The notes under the pieces were generated by a model. It had not been told where the DNA came from. It did no database searches and saw nothing but the letters and a program-made list of their open reading frames with translations. From an uncultured Christensenella sp. (lineage in GTDB: Bacteria > Bacillota > Clostridia > Christensenellales > UBA3700), in contig CASDWJ010000029.1 in NCBI GenBank assembly GCA_949284695.1, forward strand, positions 89,076-153,075: a stretch of DNA of 64,000 nucleotides. The letters are read 5' to 3'. Position numbers and translations under genes: made by a program. Numbering within the stretch: position 1 is the stretch's first letter; every line of letters begins with the position of its first letter. This document shows, piece after piece, positions 24,308-33,591 of the stretch.

Positions 24308-24487
24308 CCCAATTTCCAACTTTTTGAAAATTTTTTCAGCGGTCTTAAAAGCGATATGCTTTTTGACTAAAAAACGTGTACCTGTATCTATTTTTTGATA
24401 TATACCTATCAGAATAAAATATAACGCGTGGTGCTTCGATCCGCTCGGAAAGTGCGGCGACGCAGATCTGTATGCGACTAATCTATG

Positions 24488-24955
24488 TCAGCCGGTCACG
24501 GGAGCGCTTATCCCGCCTCCCGCAATTATCCTGAGCCTATGAGGCGCGCAGATTATGCTGTCGCCCTCTTTCTCTATCGCGGGTATATATGTGCAGTCCT
24601 GAGAAAAACTGCAATCGGCGTCAGTCATTTTTACCGTTCTTTCCTGCGTGTCTACGATAAAGGCGTTGTACCCGTCCGCCGTAGTTATTTCGACGAGATA
24701 CCCTTGAGATATACCGGAGATCTTCACGCCGTCGGCAAACCCCTCCTCCACTTCGTATGCGTCCGAGTCGAAGTCGTAACTCATCACCCGAGCGTCGCCG
24801 TAAACGACGTAAAAGTCTGTCATCAGCTGTTTTTCGGGGAGCAGGAATACGAGCATGAGAACGACCGCAACGACTACGACGCACAGATACGGTACGATAT
24901 CCCACGGCGAAAAATACTTGCTGTTTTTTACGTCCTCAATGCCTTTTTTCTTCAT
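24488..24955 (-). CDS. NusG domain II-containing membrane protein
   Basis: 155 aa from ATG 24955 (AGGAAA upstream); an earlier in-frame start at 25072 would overlap apbE and is rejected. A short cytosolic N-terminus and one membrane segment (LCVVVVAVVLMLVFLLP, about 23-40) precede an extracytoplasmic NusG_II (DUF1312-like) domain ending in CAPHRLRIIAGGG, the hallmark CxPH-type end of this family. Such proteins often sit beside ApbE or Rnf/FMN-binding proteins; here apbE ends 22 bp upstream. Role unknown; probably helps extracytoplasmic flavin or redox function. Confidence 0.87.
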   Translation of the reverse strand: MKKKGIEDVKNSKYFSPWDIVPYLCVVVVAVVLMLVFLLPEKQLMTDFYVVYGDARVMSYDFDSDAYEVEEGFADGVKISGISQGYLVEITTADGYNAFIVDTQERTVKMTDADCSFSQDCTYIPAIEKEGDSIICAPHRLRIIAGGGISAPVTG

Positions 24956-24977
24956 ATTATTTTCCTGCCCGTGTCGA

Positions 24978-26129
24978 TCATACGCGTTTTCCTTTGGCAT
25001 TGGAAAGCACGTCGAAGCCCTGATCCGTGCTGACCGCAACGGTATAAGTGTACCCTTCGAGCTTGCCTGCAAGCGCGACCGCCTTCTCGCTTCCGAGCAC
25101 GCAGAACGCGGTCGAATACGCGTCGCACAGCGCGGCGCTTTCGCCGAACACGCTTGCCGTCAGCACGTCGCTCTGATACGGCTCACCGGTAAACGGATCT
25201 ATTATGTGACTGTACCGTCTGCCTCCGATTTCGTAAAACTGCTGGTAACTGCCGCTCGTAGACAGAGACGAATCCTTGACGTACGACTTGAAATAATATT
25301 TGCCGCTTTCTGTGGGAGAAAGCACAGACACCGTCCATTCGCCGAGTTCTGCGCCCGCTTCTTTGCGCGCGTTTTTCATCAGAGACATACTGCTCGAGCC
25401 TATGTCCACGTATCCGAACGCAAAGCCGTTCTCTCTGAGTATCTCAGCTATCGCGTCCGCCGCATACCCCTTGCCTATCCCGCTGAGATCGAGTTGCTGA
25501 GTATAGACTACGCCGTCGACTTCTGCGACGTCGGAGCTTTTCTTTATATAATATCCGTCGCCCTCAGCGTATATCTCCGTCCCGGAAAAATCCGCAAGGG
25601 ATAAGAACGCGTTGACGTACGACTCGTCGGGAAGCTCGCTTCTGAAATTCTCTCTGTCGTACGGCTTTGACGGAGAATAGTCGCTTTTATTAAAGCGCGT
25701 CGAAAAGCCCCACAGATCTACGGACAAAGCAAGCGCGGGATTGAACGCGCCGTCCGTATCCGAATATGCCTGCTTCGCGAGCGTAAGCACCTCGTAGGTG
25801 ACTGCGTCAATCCTTAGCGTCGCTCCCTCTTCTGCGGCATTGAACGCTCTGACGTCGCTGTTTTCTCCGTCCTGAGACAGCAACGACGAGATCTCGGAGA
25901 GTTTTTCCCTTATTTCGCCGTCCCACAGCGACCTCAGTCTGTCCGCATCCTTGGCGGGAAGATAACAGCTGACGGTCGTGTTGGTATTGAAAAATTCGTA
26001 CGTCGTATACTGCACTCCCGTATAGTCCGTCACGTCAGTGCCGTCCACTACGACCGAACAGGCGCAGAGAGACGCGAGCAATGCGACCGCGAGCGCGGCA
26101 ACTGCGATTTTTACCCTCTTTTTCGTCAT
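24978..26129 (-). CDS. apbE: FAD:protein FMN transferase (lipoprotein ApbE)
   Basis: 383 aa from ATG 26129. The signal sequence ([19 protein letters not shown], lipobox LCAC) places it outside the membrane as a lipoprotein. ApbE transfers FMN from FAD to Thr/Ser of target proteins. Motifs: DGAFNPAL near 130, [17 protein letters not shown] near 215 (flavin site), YVDIGSSS near 240, [12 protein letters not shown] near 310 (Mg/FAD site) and the [16 protein letters not shown] end. The usual glycine-rich GGN is GSS here. No Shine-Dalgarno precedes the ATG and the promoter leaves a six-base gap, so the transcript appears leaderless; an upstream in-frame GTG at 26162 is less likely. Its FMN-bind target is not in this window. 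Confidence 0.93.
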   Translation of the reverse strand: MTKKRVKIAVAALAVALLASLCACSVVVDGTDVTDYTGVQYTTYEFFNTNTTVSCYLPAKDADRLRSLWDGEIREKLSEISSLLSQDGENSDVRAFNAAEEGATLRIDAVTYEVLTLAKQAYSDTDGAFNPALALSVDLWGFSTRFNKSDYSPSKPYDRENFRSELPDESYVNAFLSLADFSGTEIYAEGDGYYIKKSSDVAEVDGVVYTQQLDLSGIGKGYAADAIAEILRENGFAFGYVDIGSSSMSLMKNARKEAGAELGEWTVSVLSPTESGKYYFKSYVKDSSLSTSGSYQQFYEIGGRRYSHIIDPFTGEPYQSDVLTASVFGESAALCDAYSTAFCVLGSEKAVALAGKLEGYTYTVAVSTDQGFDVLSNAKGKRV

Positions 26130-26135
26130 AGCTAT

Positions 26136-26164
26136 ATTATAACAAAAGCAAGAAGCAAACACAA
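26136..26164 (-). promoter_or_regulatory. Sigma-A promoter, leaderless geometry (apbE)
   Basis: Minus strand TTGTGT (26159-26164), 17-bp spacer, TATAAT (26136-26141), then six bases (26130-26135) to ATG 26129. Confidence 0.6.
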
Positions 26165-26262
26165 CAACAAATTAAAACGGCACACGCGCGCGCCTCTCTG
26201 TTTGTCAACTGTTTTTCATAAAATTTTCTTTATTTTTTTTGCGCGCCGCAAAGGTCTCCGTA

Positions 26263-26291
26263 TTGATTTTTCGCGCGCGTTATTATATAAT
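26263..26291 (+). promoter_or_regulatory. Sigma-A promoter of the DUF1846 gene
   Basis: TTGATT (26263-26268), 17-bp spacer, TATAAT (26286-26291). Confidence 0.75.
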
Positions 26292-26321
26292 GATTTTAAA
26301 GTTTATTGCAAGGTGTTACTT

Positions 26322-27815
26322 ATGAAAAAGACAGGTTTCGACAGCGCAAAATATCTATCAATGCAATCCGACTATATCGCCAAGCGCATAAAGCAATTCG
26401 GCGGCAAGTTGTATCTTGAATTCGGCGGCAAACTGTTTGACGATTTCCACGCAAGCAGAGTCCTTCCCGGGTTCGCTCCCGACAACAAGATCGTCATGCT
26501 CCAGACGCTCAAGGACAAGGCGGAGATAGTCATCGTCATCAATTCAAAAGATATCGCCAAAAACAAACTTCGCGCCGACCTCGGCATAACCTACGACGAG
26601 GACGTGCTCAGGCTCATCGACATATTCAGGAGCAAGGATCTGTACGTCGGCAGCGTCGTTCTTTCTCAGTTCACGGAAGAAAACATGCCCGCCAAGGCGT
26701 TCCAGACGAGGCTCGAGAGGCTGGGGCTCAAGGTCTACCGTCATTACCATATCGACGGCTACCCGCACAATATTCCCCTTATCGTCAGCGACGACGGATA
26801 CGGCAAGAACGAGTATATAGAGACGTCGAGAGAGCTCATAGTCATCACCGCGCCCGGTCCGGGAAGCGGAAAAATGGCGACCTGCCTTTCTCAGCTCTAC
26901 CACGACTACAAGCGCGGCATAAAGGCGGGATACGCAAAATACGAGACCTTCCCGATCTGGAACCTGCCTCTCAATCACCCCGTGAATATGGCGTACGAGG
27001 CGGCAACGGCAGACCTCAACGACGTCAATATGATCGACCCGTATCACCTTGCCGAGTACAACAAAGTCGCCGTCAACTACAACCGCGACATCGAGATCTT
27101 CCCCGTGCTCAACGCTCTGTTCGAAAAGCTGATGGGGCACTCCCCTTACAAGTCGCCGACCGATATGGGAGTGAACATGGCAGGCTATGCGATATGCGAC
27201 GACGAGGTATGTTCCGAAGCAAGCAAACAGGAGATCATCCGCCGTTACTTCTCCGCTCTCGTCTCCAAACGCAAGGGCGTGGACAGAGGCGACGAAGCGG
27301 GCAAGATCTCGCTGATAATGGACAAGCTCAATCTCAAGGTCGAGGACCGCGTCACCGTTCCCGCCGCCAATGCGGTAAAAGAACGCACGGGAGGTCCCGC
27401 CGCGGCGATAGAGCTCAACGACGGCAGGATAATCACGGGCAAGACTTCAGATCTGTTCGGCTGCTCGTCGGCAATGCTGCTCAACGCGCTCAAGGCGCTC
27501 GCCAACATAGACGACGATATCAAACTGCTCTCCCCCGTGGTCGTCGAACCGATACAGAAGCTCAAGACCACCGTGCTCGGAAGCCGCAACCCGAGACTGC
27601 ATACCGACGAAGTGCTGATCGCGCTCTCCATTTCAGCCGCGACCAACGACACGGCGAAAAAGGCGATGGATCAACTCGAAAAACTCAAAGGCTGTCAGGT
27701 GCATACGACGGTCATCCTCTCCCCCGTGGACGAAACGGTATTCCGCAAACTGGGCGTGGACGTGACGAGCGAGCCGATATACTCGACCAAGCAACTCTAT
27801 CACAAAGGCAAATAA
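26322..27815 (+). CDS. DUF1846 family protein
   Basis: 497-aa cytosolic protein of the DUF1846 family, found across Firmicutes and structurally related to nucleotide-binding folds; biochemical role not settled. The start ATG 26322 follows AGGTG and the promoter. Recognisable parts: [19 protein letters not shown] at the N-terminus, [20 protein letters not shown] near 180 with a P-loop-like [23 protein letters not shown] near 215, and [11 protein letters not shown] near 285. Length agrees with the family (about 495-505 aa). Monocistronic with its own promoter and terminator. Confidence 0.9.
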   Translation: MKKTGFDSAKYLSMQSDYIAKRIKQFGGKLYLEFGGKLFDDFHASRVLPGFAPDNKIVMLQTLKDKAEIVIVINSKDIAKNKLRADLGITYDEDVLRLIDIFRSKDLYVGSVVLSQFTEENMPAKAFQTRLERLGLKVYRHYHIDGYPHNIPLIVSDDGYGKNEYIETSRELIVITAPGPGSGKMATCLSQLYHDYKRGIKAGYAKYETFPIWNLPLNHPVNMAYEAATADLNDVNMIDPYHLAEYNKVAVNYNRDIEIFPVLNALFEKLMGHSPYKSPTDMGVNMAGYAICDDEVCSEASKQEIIRRYFSALVSKRKGVDRGDEAGKISLIMDKLNLKVEDRVTVPAANAVKERTGGPAAAIELNDGRIITGKTSDLFGCSSAMLLNALKALANIDDDIKLLSPVVVEPIQKLKTTVLGSRNPRLHTDEVLIALSISAATNDTAKKAMDQLEKLKGCQVHTTVILSPVDETVFRKLGVDVTSEPIYSTKQLYHKGK

Positions 27816-27820
27816 ATGCA

Positions 27821-27848
27821 AAAGGACGTCCGAGGGCGTCCTTTTTTA
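27821..27848 (+). terminator. Intrinsic terminator of the DUF1846 gene
   Basis: AAAGGACG (27821-27828) pairs with CGTCCTTT (27837-27844), followed by TTTT. Confidence 0.87.
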
Positions 27849-28055
27849 CTATACCGCGCTTATATGAAAGTGCGGCGCGTGACAGCCGCTCCTTTGCTCT
27901 CTGTTGCCGCCGCAAGTCCTCGCGCGCCACGCGCAGGCGCATCATATATACGTATGGTTACCTCTTGCCGCGTCGACCCGTACTGCCGCAGACAAAAGCG
28001 GATTGTACGGCGCAGACTTCTCCAATTGCGATACGGGAAAAGGCAAAAAATAAAA

Positions 28056-28070
28056 TGAGAAATATTCTCA
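28056..28070. promoter_or_regulatory. Fur/PerR-type box upstream of the perR operon
   Basis: TGAGAAATATTCTCA, a 7-1-7 dyad close to the Fur-family consensus TGATAATNATTATCA, ending 7 bp before the -35. Confidence 0.65.
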
Positions 28071-28077
28071 ATTTTAC

Positions 28078-28106
28078 TTGACAAGCCCTGCTCGTTGCTA
28101 TATAAT
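28078..28106 (+). promoter_or_regulatory. Consensus sigma-A promoter of perR-reverse rubrerythrin
   Basis: TTGACA (28078-28083), 17-bp spacer, TATAAT (28101-28106). Confidence 0.88.
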
Positions 28107-28129
28107 GATCGCAGGAGGCAAGGATAGCG

Positions 28130-28516
28130 ATGAATTACTCGAGGCAACGCGAAGCGGTCTATACGGTACTCAGGTCTACCAAGGACCACCCCTGCGCCGA
28201 GTGGATATTCAGCGAATGCAAAAAGCTGATACCCGACATCGGGCTTGCCACCGTCTACCGCAATCTGGATCAGCTCGTCGCCGCGGGCAAGGCGATCAAG
28301 GTGCCCGTAGGTCAGGACAGATACAGATACGATGCCGACACTTCTCTCCACTGTCACGGCGCGTGCCCCGTTTGCGGCGCGGTATGGGACGAGGATATCT
28401 CCCCTCCTCTGCTCGAAGCTCTCGACAGAGAAAGCGCGGAGAACGGGAGCGAAAGTTACTCCCTCACCTTTTTCAGAGTGTGCGGAGAATGTAAAGCAAA
28501 ACAATCGCAAAAATAA
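28130..28516 (+). CDS. perR: Fur-family regulator, PerR-like
   Basis: 128-aa metalloregulator. The N-terminal winged helix (RQREAVYTVLRSTKDHPCAE, then ATVYRNLDQLVAAGKAIKV) is followed by the dimerisation domain with the metal segment SLHCHGACPVCGAVWDE and a second CGEC near 120; the two CxxC pairs form the structural zinc site. PerR-like assignment rests on size and on the reverse rubrerythrin gene 39 bp downstream; peroxide sensing is an inference, and it could be another Fur subtype. AGGAGG precedes the ATG. A Fur-type box lies at its promoter, suggesting autoregulation of the operon. Confidence 0.85.
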   Translation: MNYSRQREAVYTVLRSTKDHPCAEWIFSECKKLIPDIGLATVYRNLDQLVAAGKAIKVPVGQDRYRYDADTSLHCHGACPVCGAVWDEDISPPLLEALDRESAENGSESYSLTFFRVCGECKAKQSQK

Positions 28517-28555
28517 AAAACACATAAATCAACAAAGAATCGGAGGTTTAAAATT

Positions 28556-29098
28556 ATGGCAAAGTTTGTATGCACTATATGCGGATACGTTCACGAGGGA
28601 GACAGCGCTCCCGAAAAGTGCCCCGTTTGCGGCGCACCTGCAAGCAAGTTCGACAAGATGGCAGAAGAAATGGTCTGGGCTGACGAGCACAGAGTGGGCG
28701 TTGCAAAGGGTCTTGACGAAGAGGTCGTTCAGGGTCTCAGAGAGAACTTCAACGGCGAATGCGCAGAAGTCGGTATGTATCTCGCGATGAGCAGACAGGC
28801 AGAAAGAGAGGGTTATCCCGAGATCGCGGAAGCCTACAAGAGATACGCTTTCGAGGAAGCGGAGCACGCGGCTAAGTTTGCAGAACTTCTCGGCGAAGTG
28901 CTGACCGGCGACACCAAGACCAACGTCAGAATGCGTATGGAAGCTGAAAACGGCGCTTGCAGCGGCAAGATGAAGCTGGCTAAACGCGCTAAAGAGCTTG
29001 GCTACGACGCCGTTCACGACACCGTCCACGAGATGGCGAAGGACGAGGCGAGACACGGTTGCGGCTTCAAGGGTCTCTACGAGCGTTTCTTCAAATAA
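28556..29098 (+). CDS. Reverse rubrerythrin
   Basis: 180-aa di-iron peroxidase with domains in reverse order: an N-terminal rubredoxin ([24 protein letters not shown] near 25) and a C-terminal ferritin-like domain with GECAEVGMY near 66, EEAEHAAKF near 100, and [13 protein letters not shown] near 160. Clostridial reverse rubrerythrins reduce H2O2 and O2 and are among the strongest PerR-controlled genes. GGAGG precedes the ATG. Together with perR and the rbr operon at 2.4-3.6 kb, this gives the cell two peroxide-reducing systems. Confidence 0.95.
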   Translation: MAKFVCTICGYVHEGDSAPEKCPVCGAPASKFDKMAEEMVWADEHRVGVAKGLDEEVVQGLRENFNGECAEVGMYLAMSRQAEREGYPEIAEAYKRYAFEEAEHAAKFAELLGEVLTGDTKTNVRMRMEAENGACSGKMKLAKRAKELGYDAVHDTVHEMAKDEARHGCGFKGLYERFFK

Positions 29099-29124
29099 GA
29101 CAACACAACTATCTTTATATTGCA

Positions 29125-29160
29125 AAAATCCCCTCGCGGCGATGCCCGAGGGGGTTTTTT
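29125..29160. terminator. Bidirectional terminator between reverse rubrerythrin and GH13
   Basis: CCCCTCG (29130-29136) pairs with CGAGGGG (29147-29153), with TTTTTT on the plus side and ATTTTTG on the minus side. Confidence 0.88.
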
Positions 29161-29189
29161 ATTTGATTTTCCGCATTGAACACAGCGGG

Positions 29190-31016
29190 TCAGATCTTGT
29201 CGTTGTCCACAAAGACCACGGCTCTGTTGTGAGGCAGTTTCGCTCCCGAGGCAAAAATCTCTCCCGTGAGCGCGTCTTTTATCTCTCCCGCGACGTTGAG
29301 CGCTTTGGCAACGCCCGACGTGTTGACCGCGACAGTCAGCTTGTGTTTTTTCGCGCGGCGTTCAAGATACACCACTCCGCCCGACTCGTAGATGTTCGTA
29401 CTGCCCGTGATAATGCTCCTGTACTTCTTTCTGAGCGCGCCGAGCTTTCTGTAATGCGCGAGAAGTTCTTCGTCCTGCGAGTTCCAGTTCATCGGTCTGC
29501 GGCAAAGAGGGTCTTCGTATCCCTGCATTCCCGACTCGTCGCCGTAATAGACGGACGGTATGCCCGGCAGGAAGAACTGAAGCGTCGACGCCACTTTGAG
29601 CCTTGCTTTTGCGGTAGCGAGGATATCTCCCTGAAGCACTACCTGCGCTCTGCCCGACTTGTCGAGCGCGCTGACGTTGTAGTCGCTGAGTCTGTTGAGC
29701 ACTCTGACCGTATCGTGCGATCCGACAAGCGTCATCGTGCAGTCGAGCGAATTTTTGGGATAATTTTCGAGAATCGTCATTATCGCTTCGACGAACGCGC
29801 GCGGTCTGCCCCCTCTCGAATAGTTGATGATCGCGTCCTTGAACGGATAGTTCATCACGCCGTCGAGTTCTTTGCCGAGCAGATAATGCCTGCGCTTTAA
29901 GTAACTTATCTTGTTGGACGCGTCCTCCCAGACCTCGCCGATCAGCAGTTTTTTTCCGCTGACCGACTTGACCGCCGTGCGGATATGTTCCACAAACTCC
30001 TCGGGAAGCTCGTCGACGACGTCCAGTCTCCAGGCGCTGACGCCCAGTCTCGACCATTTGTCTATCACTCCGCCCTTGCCGAAAATGAGGTTGCGGTAGC
30101 CTTCTGCGTTCTTATTCACCGTCGGGCATACGGTCACTCCCCACCAGCAACGGTATTCGTCGGGGTATTTTGTGAAGTCGTACCAGCGGTAATACGGCGA
30201 CTGCCTGGACTGATAAGCGCCGAGGCTGTCGTAAGTGCCGAACTTGTTGAAATAGATGCTGTCCGCTCCCGTATGGTTGAACACGCCGTCGAGCATTATG
30301 TAAATGCCCTTGCGCTTTGCCTTGTCGATCAGTTCTTTGAACTTCTCCTCGTTGCCGAGAAGCGGGTCGACGGTCATATAATCACCCGTATCGTAGCGGT
30401 GATTTGACGAAGATCTGAATATCGGAGACAGATATATGACGGTGACGCCGAGCGACTTGAGATAGGGCAATTTGTCGATTATGCCCTGAAAATTGCCGCC
30501 GTAAAAGTCGTTGGCACGATAAACTCCGTCCTCGTCTCTGAGGGTAAGGGGCTCGTTCCAGTTTTTATAGACCCTGTGGGTGGACGTGTCCGCGCCCTCG
30601 TCTGTCCCCTTGCAGAACCTGTCTGCGAAAATATGGTAAATAACGCCGCCTTTGAAGCGCGCGGGAGTGTCGTAGTCCTTTGAATATACCGTGAGCTGAA
30701 AATCGCTTTTAGTGCGCGGGTTGACGTATTCGATCAACCCTTCTTCGCTGAAAATCTCGAATTTATACCAGTAAAGCCCCGATTTAGGCGCGGTGATCCT
30801 GCAACCGAAAACGCTGGTCATGCCGTCCTTTTTCCCCAGATAAGAAAGGGTATATCTCGTGACGTTGCCCGTCGCGTCGTCAGTCAGCGCGAGGACGACG
30901 CAATTTATATAAACGCCGTCCTGCGCATACGCTTTAAAATCTAATCTTGAGCCTTCTTTGACTGCGCCGAAAGGGCGTTTGCAGTCCTTCGAGCGGCTGT
31001 CAAAATAAAACTGCAT
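29190..31016 (-). CDS. GH13 alpha-glycosidase, neopullulanase/maltodextrinase-like
   Basis: 608-aa cytosolic enzyme (no signal peptide) expected to hydrolyse alpha-1,4 or alpha-1,6 bonds of maltodextrins or branched stubs. An N-terminal beta domain (to about 120) precedes the barrel: YHIFADRFCKG near 128, DGVFNHTG near 245, nucleophile Asp in AWRLDVVDEL near 335, acid/base Glu in LIGEVWED near 367, and LVGSHDTVR near 435 with the third Asp. GSHDT is usual for the GH13_20-like group. Its ATG overlaps the glgP stop by one base (TAATG), so it is coupled to glycogen phosphorylase and probably processes the limit dextrin left by it. Confidence 0.93.
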   Translation of the reverse strand: MQFYFDSRSKDCKRPFGAVKEGSRLDFKAYAQDGVYINCVVLALTDDATGNVTRYTLSYLGKKDGMTSVFGCRITAPKSGLYWYKFEIFSEEGLIEYVNPRTKSDFQLTVYSKDYDTPARFKGGVIYHIFADRFCKGTDEGADTSTHRVYKNWNEPLTLRDEDGVYRANDFYGGNFQGIIDKLPYLKSLGVTVIYLSPIFRSSSNHRYDTGDYMTVDPLLGNEEKFKELIDKAKRKGIYIMLDGVFNHTGADSIYFNKFGTYDSLGAYQSRQSPYYRWYDFTKYPDEYRCWWGVTVCPTVNKNAEGYRNLIFGKGGVIDKWSRLGVSAWRLDVVDELPEEFVEHIRTAVKSVSGKKLLIGEVWEDASNKISYLKRRHYLLGKELDGVMNYPFKDAIINYSRGGRPRAFVEAIMTILENYPKNSLDCTMTLVGSHDTVRVLNRLSDYNVSALDKSGRAQVVLQGDILATAKARLKVASTLQFFLPGIPSVYYGDESGMQGYEDPLCRRPMNWNSQDEELLAHYRKLGALRKKYRSIITGSTNIYESGGVVYLERRAKKHKLTVAVNTSGVAKALNVAGEIKDALTGEIFASGAKLPHNRAVVFVDNDKI

Positions 31017-33463
31017 TACTTCTTCGTGGTTTTGCTTTCCTTAACGGGTTTGAGGTTCCAGATCCTCGTGGCATACTCTTTCACGCTTCTGTCCGAGGAG
31101 AAGAATCCCGCGTTTGCCGTGTTCATAAGAGACATTCTGCCCCATCTTTCTCTGTCGCTGTACGCCTTGTCGAGCCTGTCGTGAGCGTCGCAGTAAGACT
31201 GGAAGTCCGCAAGCACCTTGTAGTGGTCGGCGTTGCCGCCGCCGCCAACGGTCAGGCTGTCTGCTATCTCGCCGAAGTAGACGCCCGCGATGCCGTGTCT
31301 CAGACCGTCGATGACAGCTTTTATGCGCGCGTTGTTGTTGTAGTATCTCGTCGGCTCGTAACCGTTCCTGCAAAGCTCCTCGATCTCGTTCGCGAGCAGA
31401 CCGAAGATGAAGATGTTCTCGTCGCCCACTCTCTCGTGGATCTCGATATTCGCGCCGTCCATCGTGCCTATCGTGACCGCGCCGTTGATCATGAACTTCA
31501 TGTTGCCGGTACCCGAAGCCTCTTTACCCGCAATGGATATCTGCTCCGACACGTCGGATGCGGGCATTATCTTTTCCGCGAGCGTGACGCGGTAGTTCTC
31601 GAGGAACACGACCTTGATCTTGTCGTTGACCTGCGGGTCGTTGTTGATCAGGTTGCCCAGCGAATATATCAGGCGGATTATCTGCTTTGCCATATAGTAG
31701 CTGGAAGCCGCCTTTGCGCCGAATATGAACGTCCTCGGATTCATCTGAATGCCGGGATTGTTCTTTATCGTGTAATAAAGATCGAGTATGTGGAGCGCGT
31801 TGAGGAGCTGTCTCTTGTACTCGTGCAGACGCTTGACCTGTACGTCGAAGATAGAATCGGGATCGATGGATACGCCCGCGATCTCCTTGACGTAATTGGA
31901 GAATTCGACCTTGTTCGCGCGTTTTATCTCAAGCCACTTGTCGAGCACGTCTCTCTTGCCCTTGAACTGCTCGAGCTTCTTGAGCTCGTCCGCGTCCTTG
32001 AGGAAGGAGTCGCCGATAAGCTCGGTGATGAAAGCCGACAGCCTCGGGTTGGCCTGACAGAGCCATCTGCGGTAAGTGATACCGTTGGTGACGTTGGTGA
32101 AAACGCTCGGGTTCATCTTGTAATAGTCGTTGAACACGTCGTTCTTGAGGATCTCGCTGTGCAGTTCGGAAACGCCGTTGACGGTGTGCGAAGCCGCGAG
32201 ACAGAGGTTTGCCATCTTGATCTGGTTGTGAGAAAGGATAGCGTTGTACGCGACCTTGTTCCAGTCGTTGGGATAGAACTCCCACAGCTTGTTGCAGAAT
32301 CTCTGGTTGATCTCGCCGATGATCTGATAGATACGCGGCAGGAGCTGTTTAAACAAGTTCTCAGGCCACTTCTCGAGCGCCTCCGCCATGACGGTGTGGT
32401 TGGTGTAAGAAATGGTACGGGTGACGATGTCCCACGCCTTTTCCCAGCTGTAGCCGTACTCGTCGAGCAGAAGTCTCATCAGCTCGGGTATGCACAGCGT
32501 CGGGTGCGTGTCGTTGATGTGGATCGCCACCTTGTCGGGGAGCGAATCCAGCGTGCCGTAATCTCTCAGATGCGTCTTGAAAATAGACTGTATCGAAGCA
32601 GAGACGAAGAAGTACTGCTGTTTGAGTCTGAGCATCTTGCCTTCGGTGTGGTGGTCTGCCGGGTAAAGCACCTTGGTGATGCTCTCCGCGAGCGCTTTGT
32701 TCTCGAGCGACTTGACGTATTCTCCCTGCGCAAAGAGCTGCATATCGAAGTCGACGGGCGCTTTTGCCGTCCACAGACGCAGCTTGTTGACCGCGTCCAC
32801 GTTGTAACCGCTGATGTTCATATCGTACGGCACCGCCTGAATGGTGTCGCAGTCGTGATAATCCACGTAAAGCCTGCCGTTGTCCCAGTGCTGGCTGACC
32901 GTACCGCCGAACCTGACCTCAAAGGTGTCCTCCACTCTCGGAGAGAGCCATACGTCGCCCTCGTTGAGCCATTCGTCGGGCATTTCGAGCTGCCAGCCGT
33001 CCGATATCTTCTGTTTGAAAATGCCGTAGTCGTATCTGATCGAGAAACCGCTTGCGACATAATTGAGGTTGGTCAGCGATTCCATATAAGCGGCGGCAAG
33101 TCTGCCGAGGCCGCCGTTGCCGAGACCTGCGTCGGGCTCTATCGCGTAAAGGTCGCCGAGCTTAAAGCCGTAATGCTCTACCGCTTTTTCAAACACGTCG
33201 GTCATGCCGAGGTTGAAAAGATGGTTCTTCAGCGATCTGCCGAGAAGGAATTCCATCGACATATAGTAGACCTGTTTGGTCTTCTGCTCTTTCCTTCTCC
33301 TCTTGAAATCAAGTCTTTTTTCGGTCAAAATATCCCTTACCGTCATACAAACAGCGCGGTAAGCCTGCGCGGGACTCGCGTCCGCGAGCGGTTTGCCGAA
33401 ATAGGTCTGAGATTTCATTTCCAAAATCTCTTCGATTCTTTTTGTATTAAGTTTTTGTTCCAT
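31016..33463 (-). CDS. glgP: Glycogen/maltodextrin phosphorylase
   Basis: 815-aa PLP enzyme releasing glucose 1-phosphate from glycogen ends. ATG 33463 follows GGAG; the earlier in-frame start at 33490 lacks one. Motifs: VYYMSMEFLLGRSLKNHLFN near 69, EPDAGLGNGGLGRLAAAY near 118, HINDTHPTL near 330, and the PLP-lysine block EASGTGNMKFMINGAVTIGT near 660. Length is family-typical. It is the fifth gene of the leftward glg operon, separated from glgA by 128 bp that contain a 9-bp stem, and overlaps the GH13 gene. Confidence 0.97.
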   Translation of the reverse strand: MEQKLNTKRIEEILEMKSQTYFGKPLADASPAQAYRAVCMTVRDILTEKRLDFKRRRKEQKTKQVYYMSMEFLLGRSLKNHLFNLGMTDVFEKAVEHYGFKLGDLYAIEPDAGLGNGGLGRLAAAYMESLTNLNYVASGFSIRYDYGIFKQKISDGWQLEMPDEWLNEGDVWLSPRVEDTFEVRFGGTVSQHWDNGRLYVDYHDCDTIQAVPYDMNISGYNVDAVNKLRLWTAKAPVDFDMQLFAQGEYVKSLENKALAESITKVLYPADHHTEGKMLRLKQQYFFVSASIQSIFKTHLRDYGTLDSLPDKVAIHINDTHPTLCIPELMRLLLDEYGYSWEKAWDIVTRTISYTNHTVMAEALEKWPENLFKQLLPRIYQIIGEINQRFCNKLWEFYPNDWNKVAYNAILSHNQIKMANLCLAASHTVNGVSELHSEILKNDVFNDYYKMNPSVFTNVTNGITYRRWLCQANPRLSAFITELIGDSFLKDADELKKLEQFKGKRDVLDKWLEIKRANKVEFSNYVKEIAGVSIDPDSIFDVQVKRLHEYKRQLLNALHILDLYYTIKNNPGIQMNPRTFIFGAKAASSYYMAKQIIRLIYSLGNLINNDPQVNDKIKVVFLENYRVTLAEKIMPASDVSEQISIAGKEASGTGNMKFMINGAVTIGTMDGANIEIHERVGDENIFIFGLLANEIEELCRNGYEPTRYYNNNARIKAVIDGLRHGIAGVYFGEIADSLTVGGGGNADHYKVLADFQSYCDAHDRLDKAYSDRERWGRMSLMNTANAGFFSSDRSVKEYATRIWNLKPVKESKTTKK

Positions 33464-33488
33464 ATATTCTCCGTTAAAAAAACTATGC

Positions 33489-33516
33489 AAAGGCTTGCCC
33501 TGAAAGACAAGCCTTT
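33489..33516 (-). promoter_or_regulatory. Intercistronic hairpin between glgA and glgP
   Basis: AAAGGCTTG (33489-33497) pairs with CAAGCCTTT (33508-33516), a 9-bp stem with a 10-nt loop, about 26 bp before the glgP ATG. On the transcript it is followed by GCATAGTTTTTTT, so it could be a weak terminator or an mRNA processing/stability element. Confidence 0.5.
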
Positions 33517-33591
33517 ATTTATCTCACAATACTGTATTATAAACTAAATTTTGCCTTTTGTATAGCAATTGATACGCGTTTTGAAGTGTCT

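Noticed and set aside
24274..24487. Riboswitch or tRNA in the adhE upstream region
   Set aside because: No recognisable aptamer core or cloverleaf; the region is explained by promoter and Rex boxes plus plain AT-rich sequence.
31181..33547. 788-codon plus-strand open frame opposite glgP
   Set aside because: Antisense to a full-length, motif-rich glgP; no ribosome-binding site, Arg/Val-rich translation without recognisable domains.
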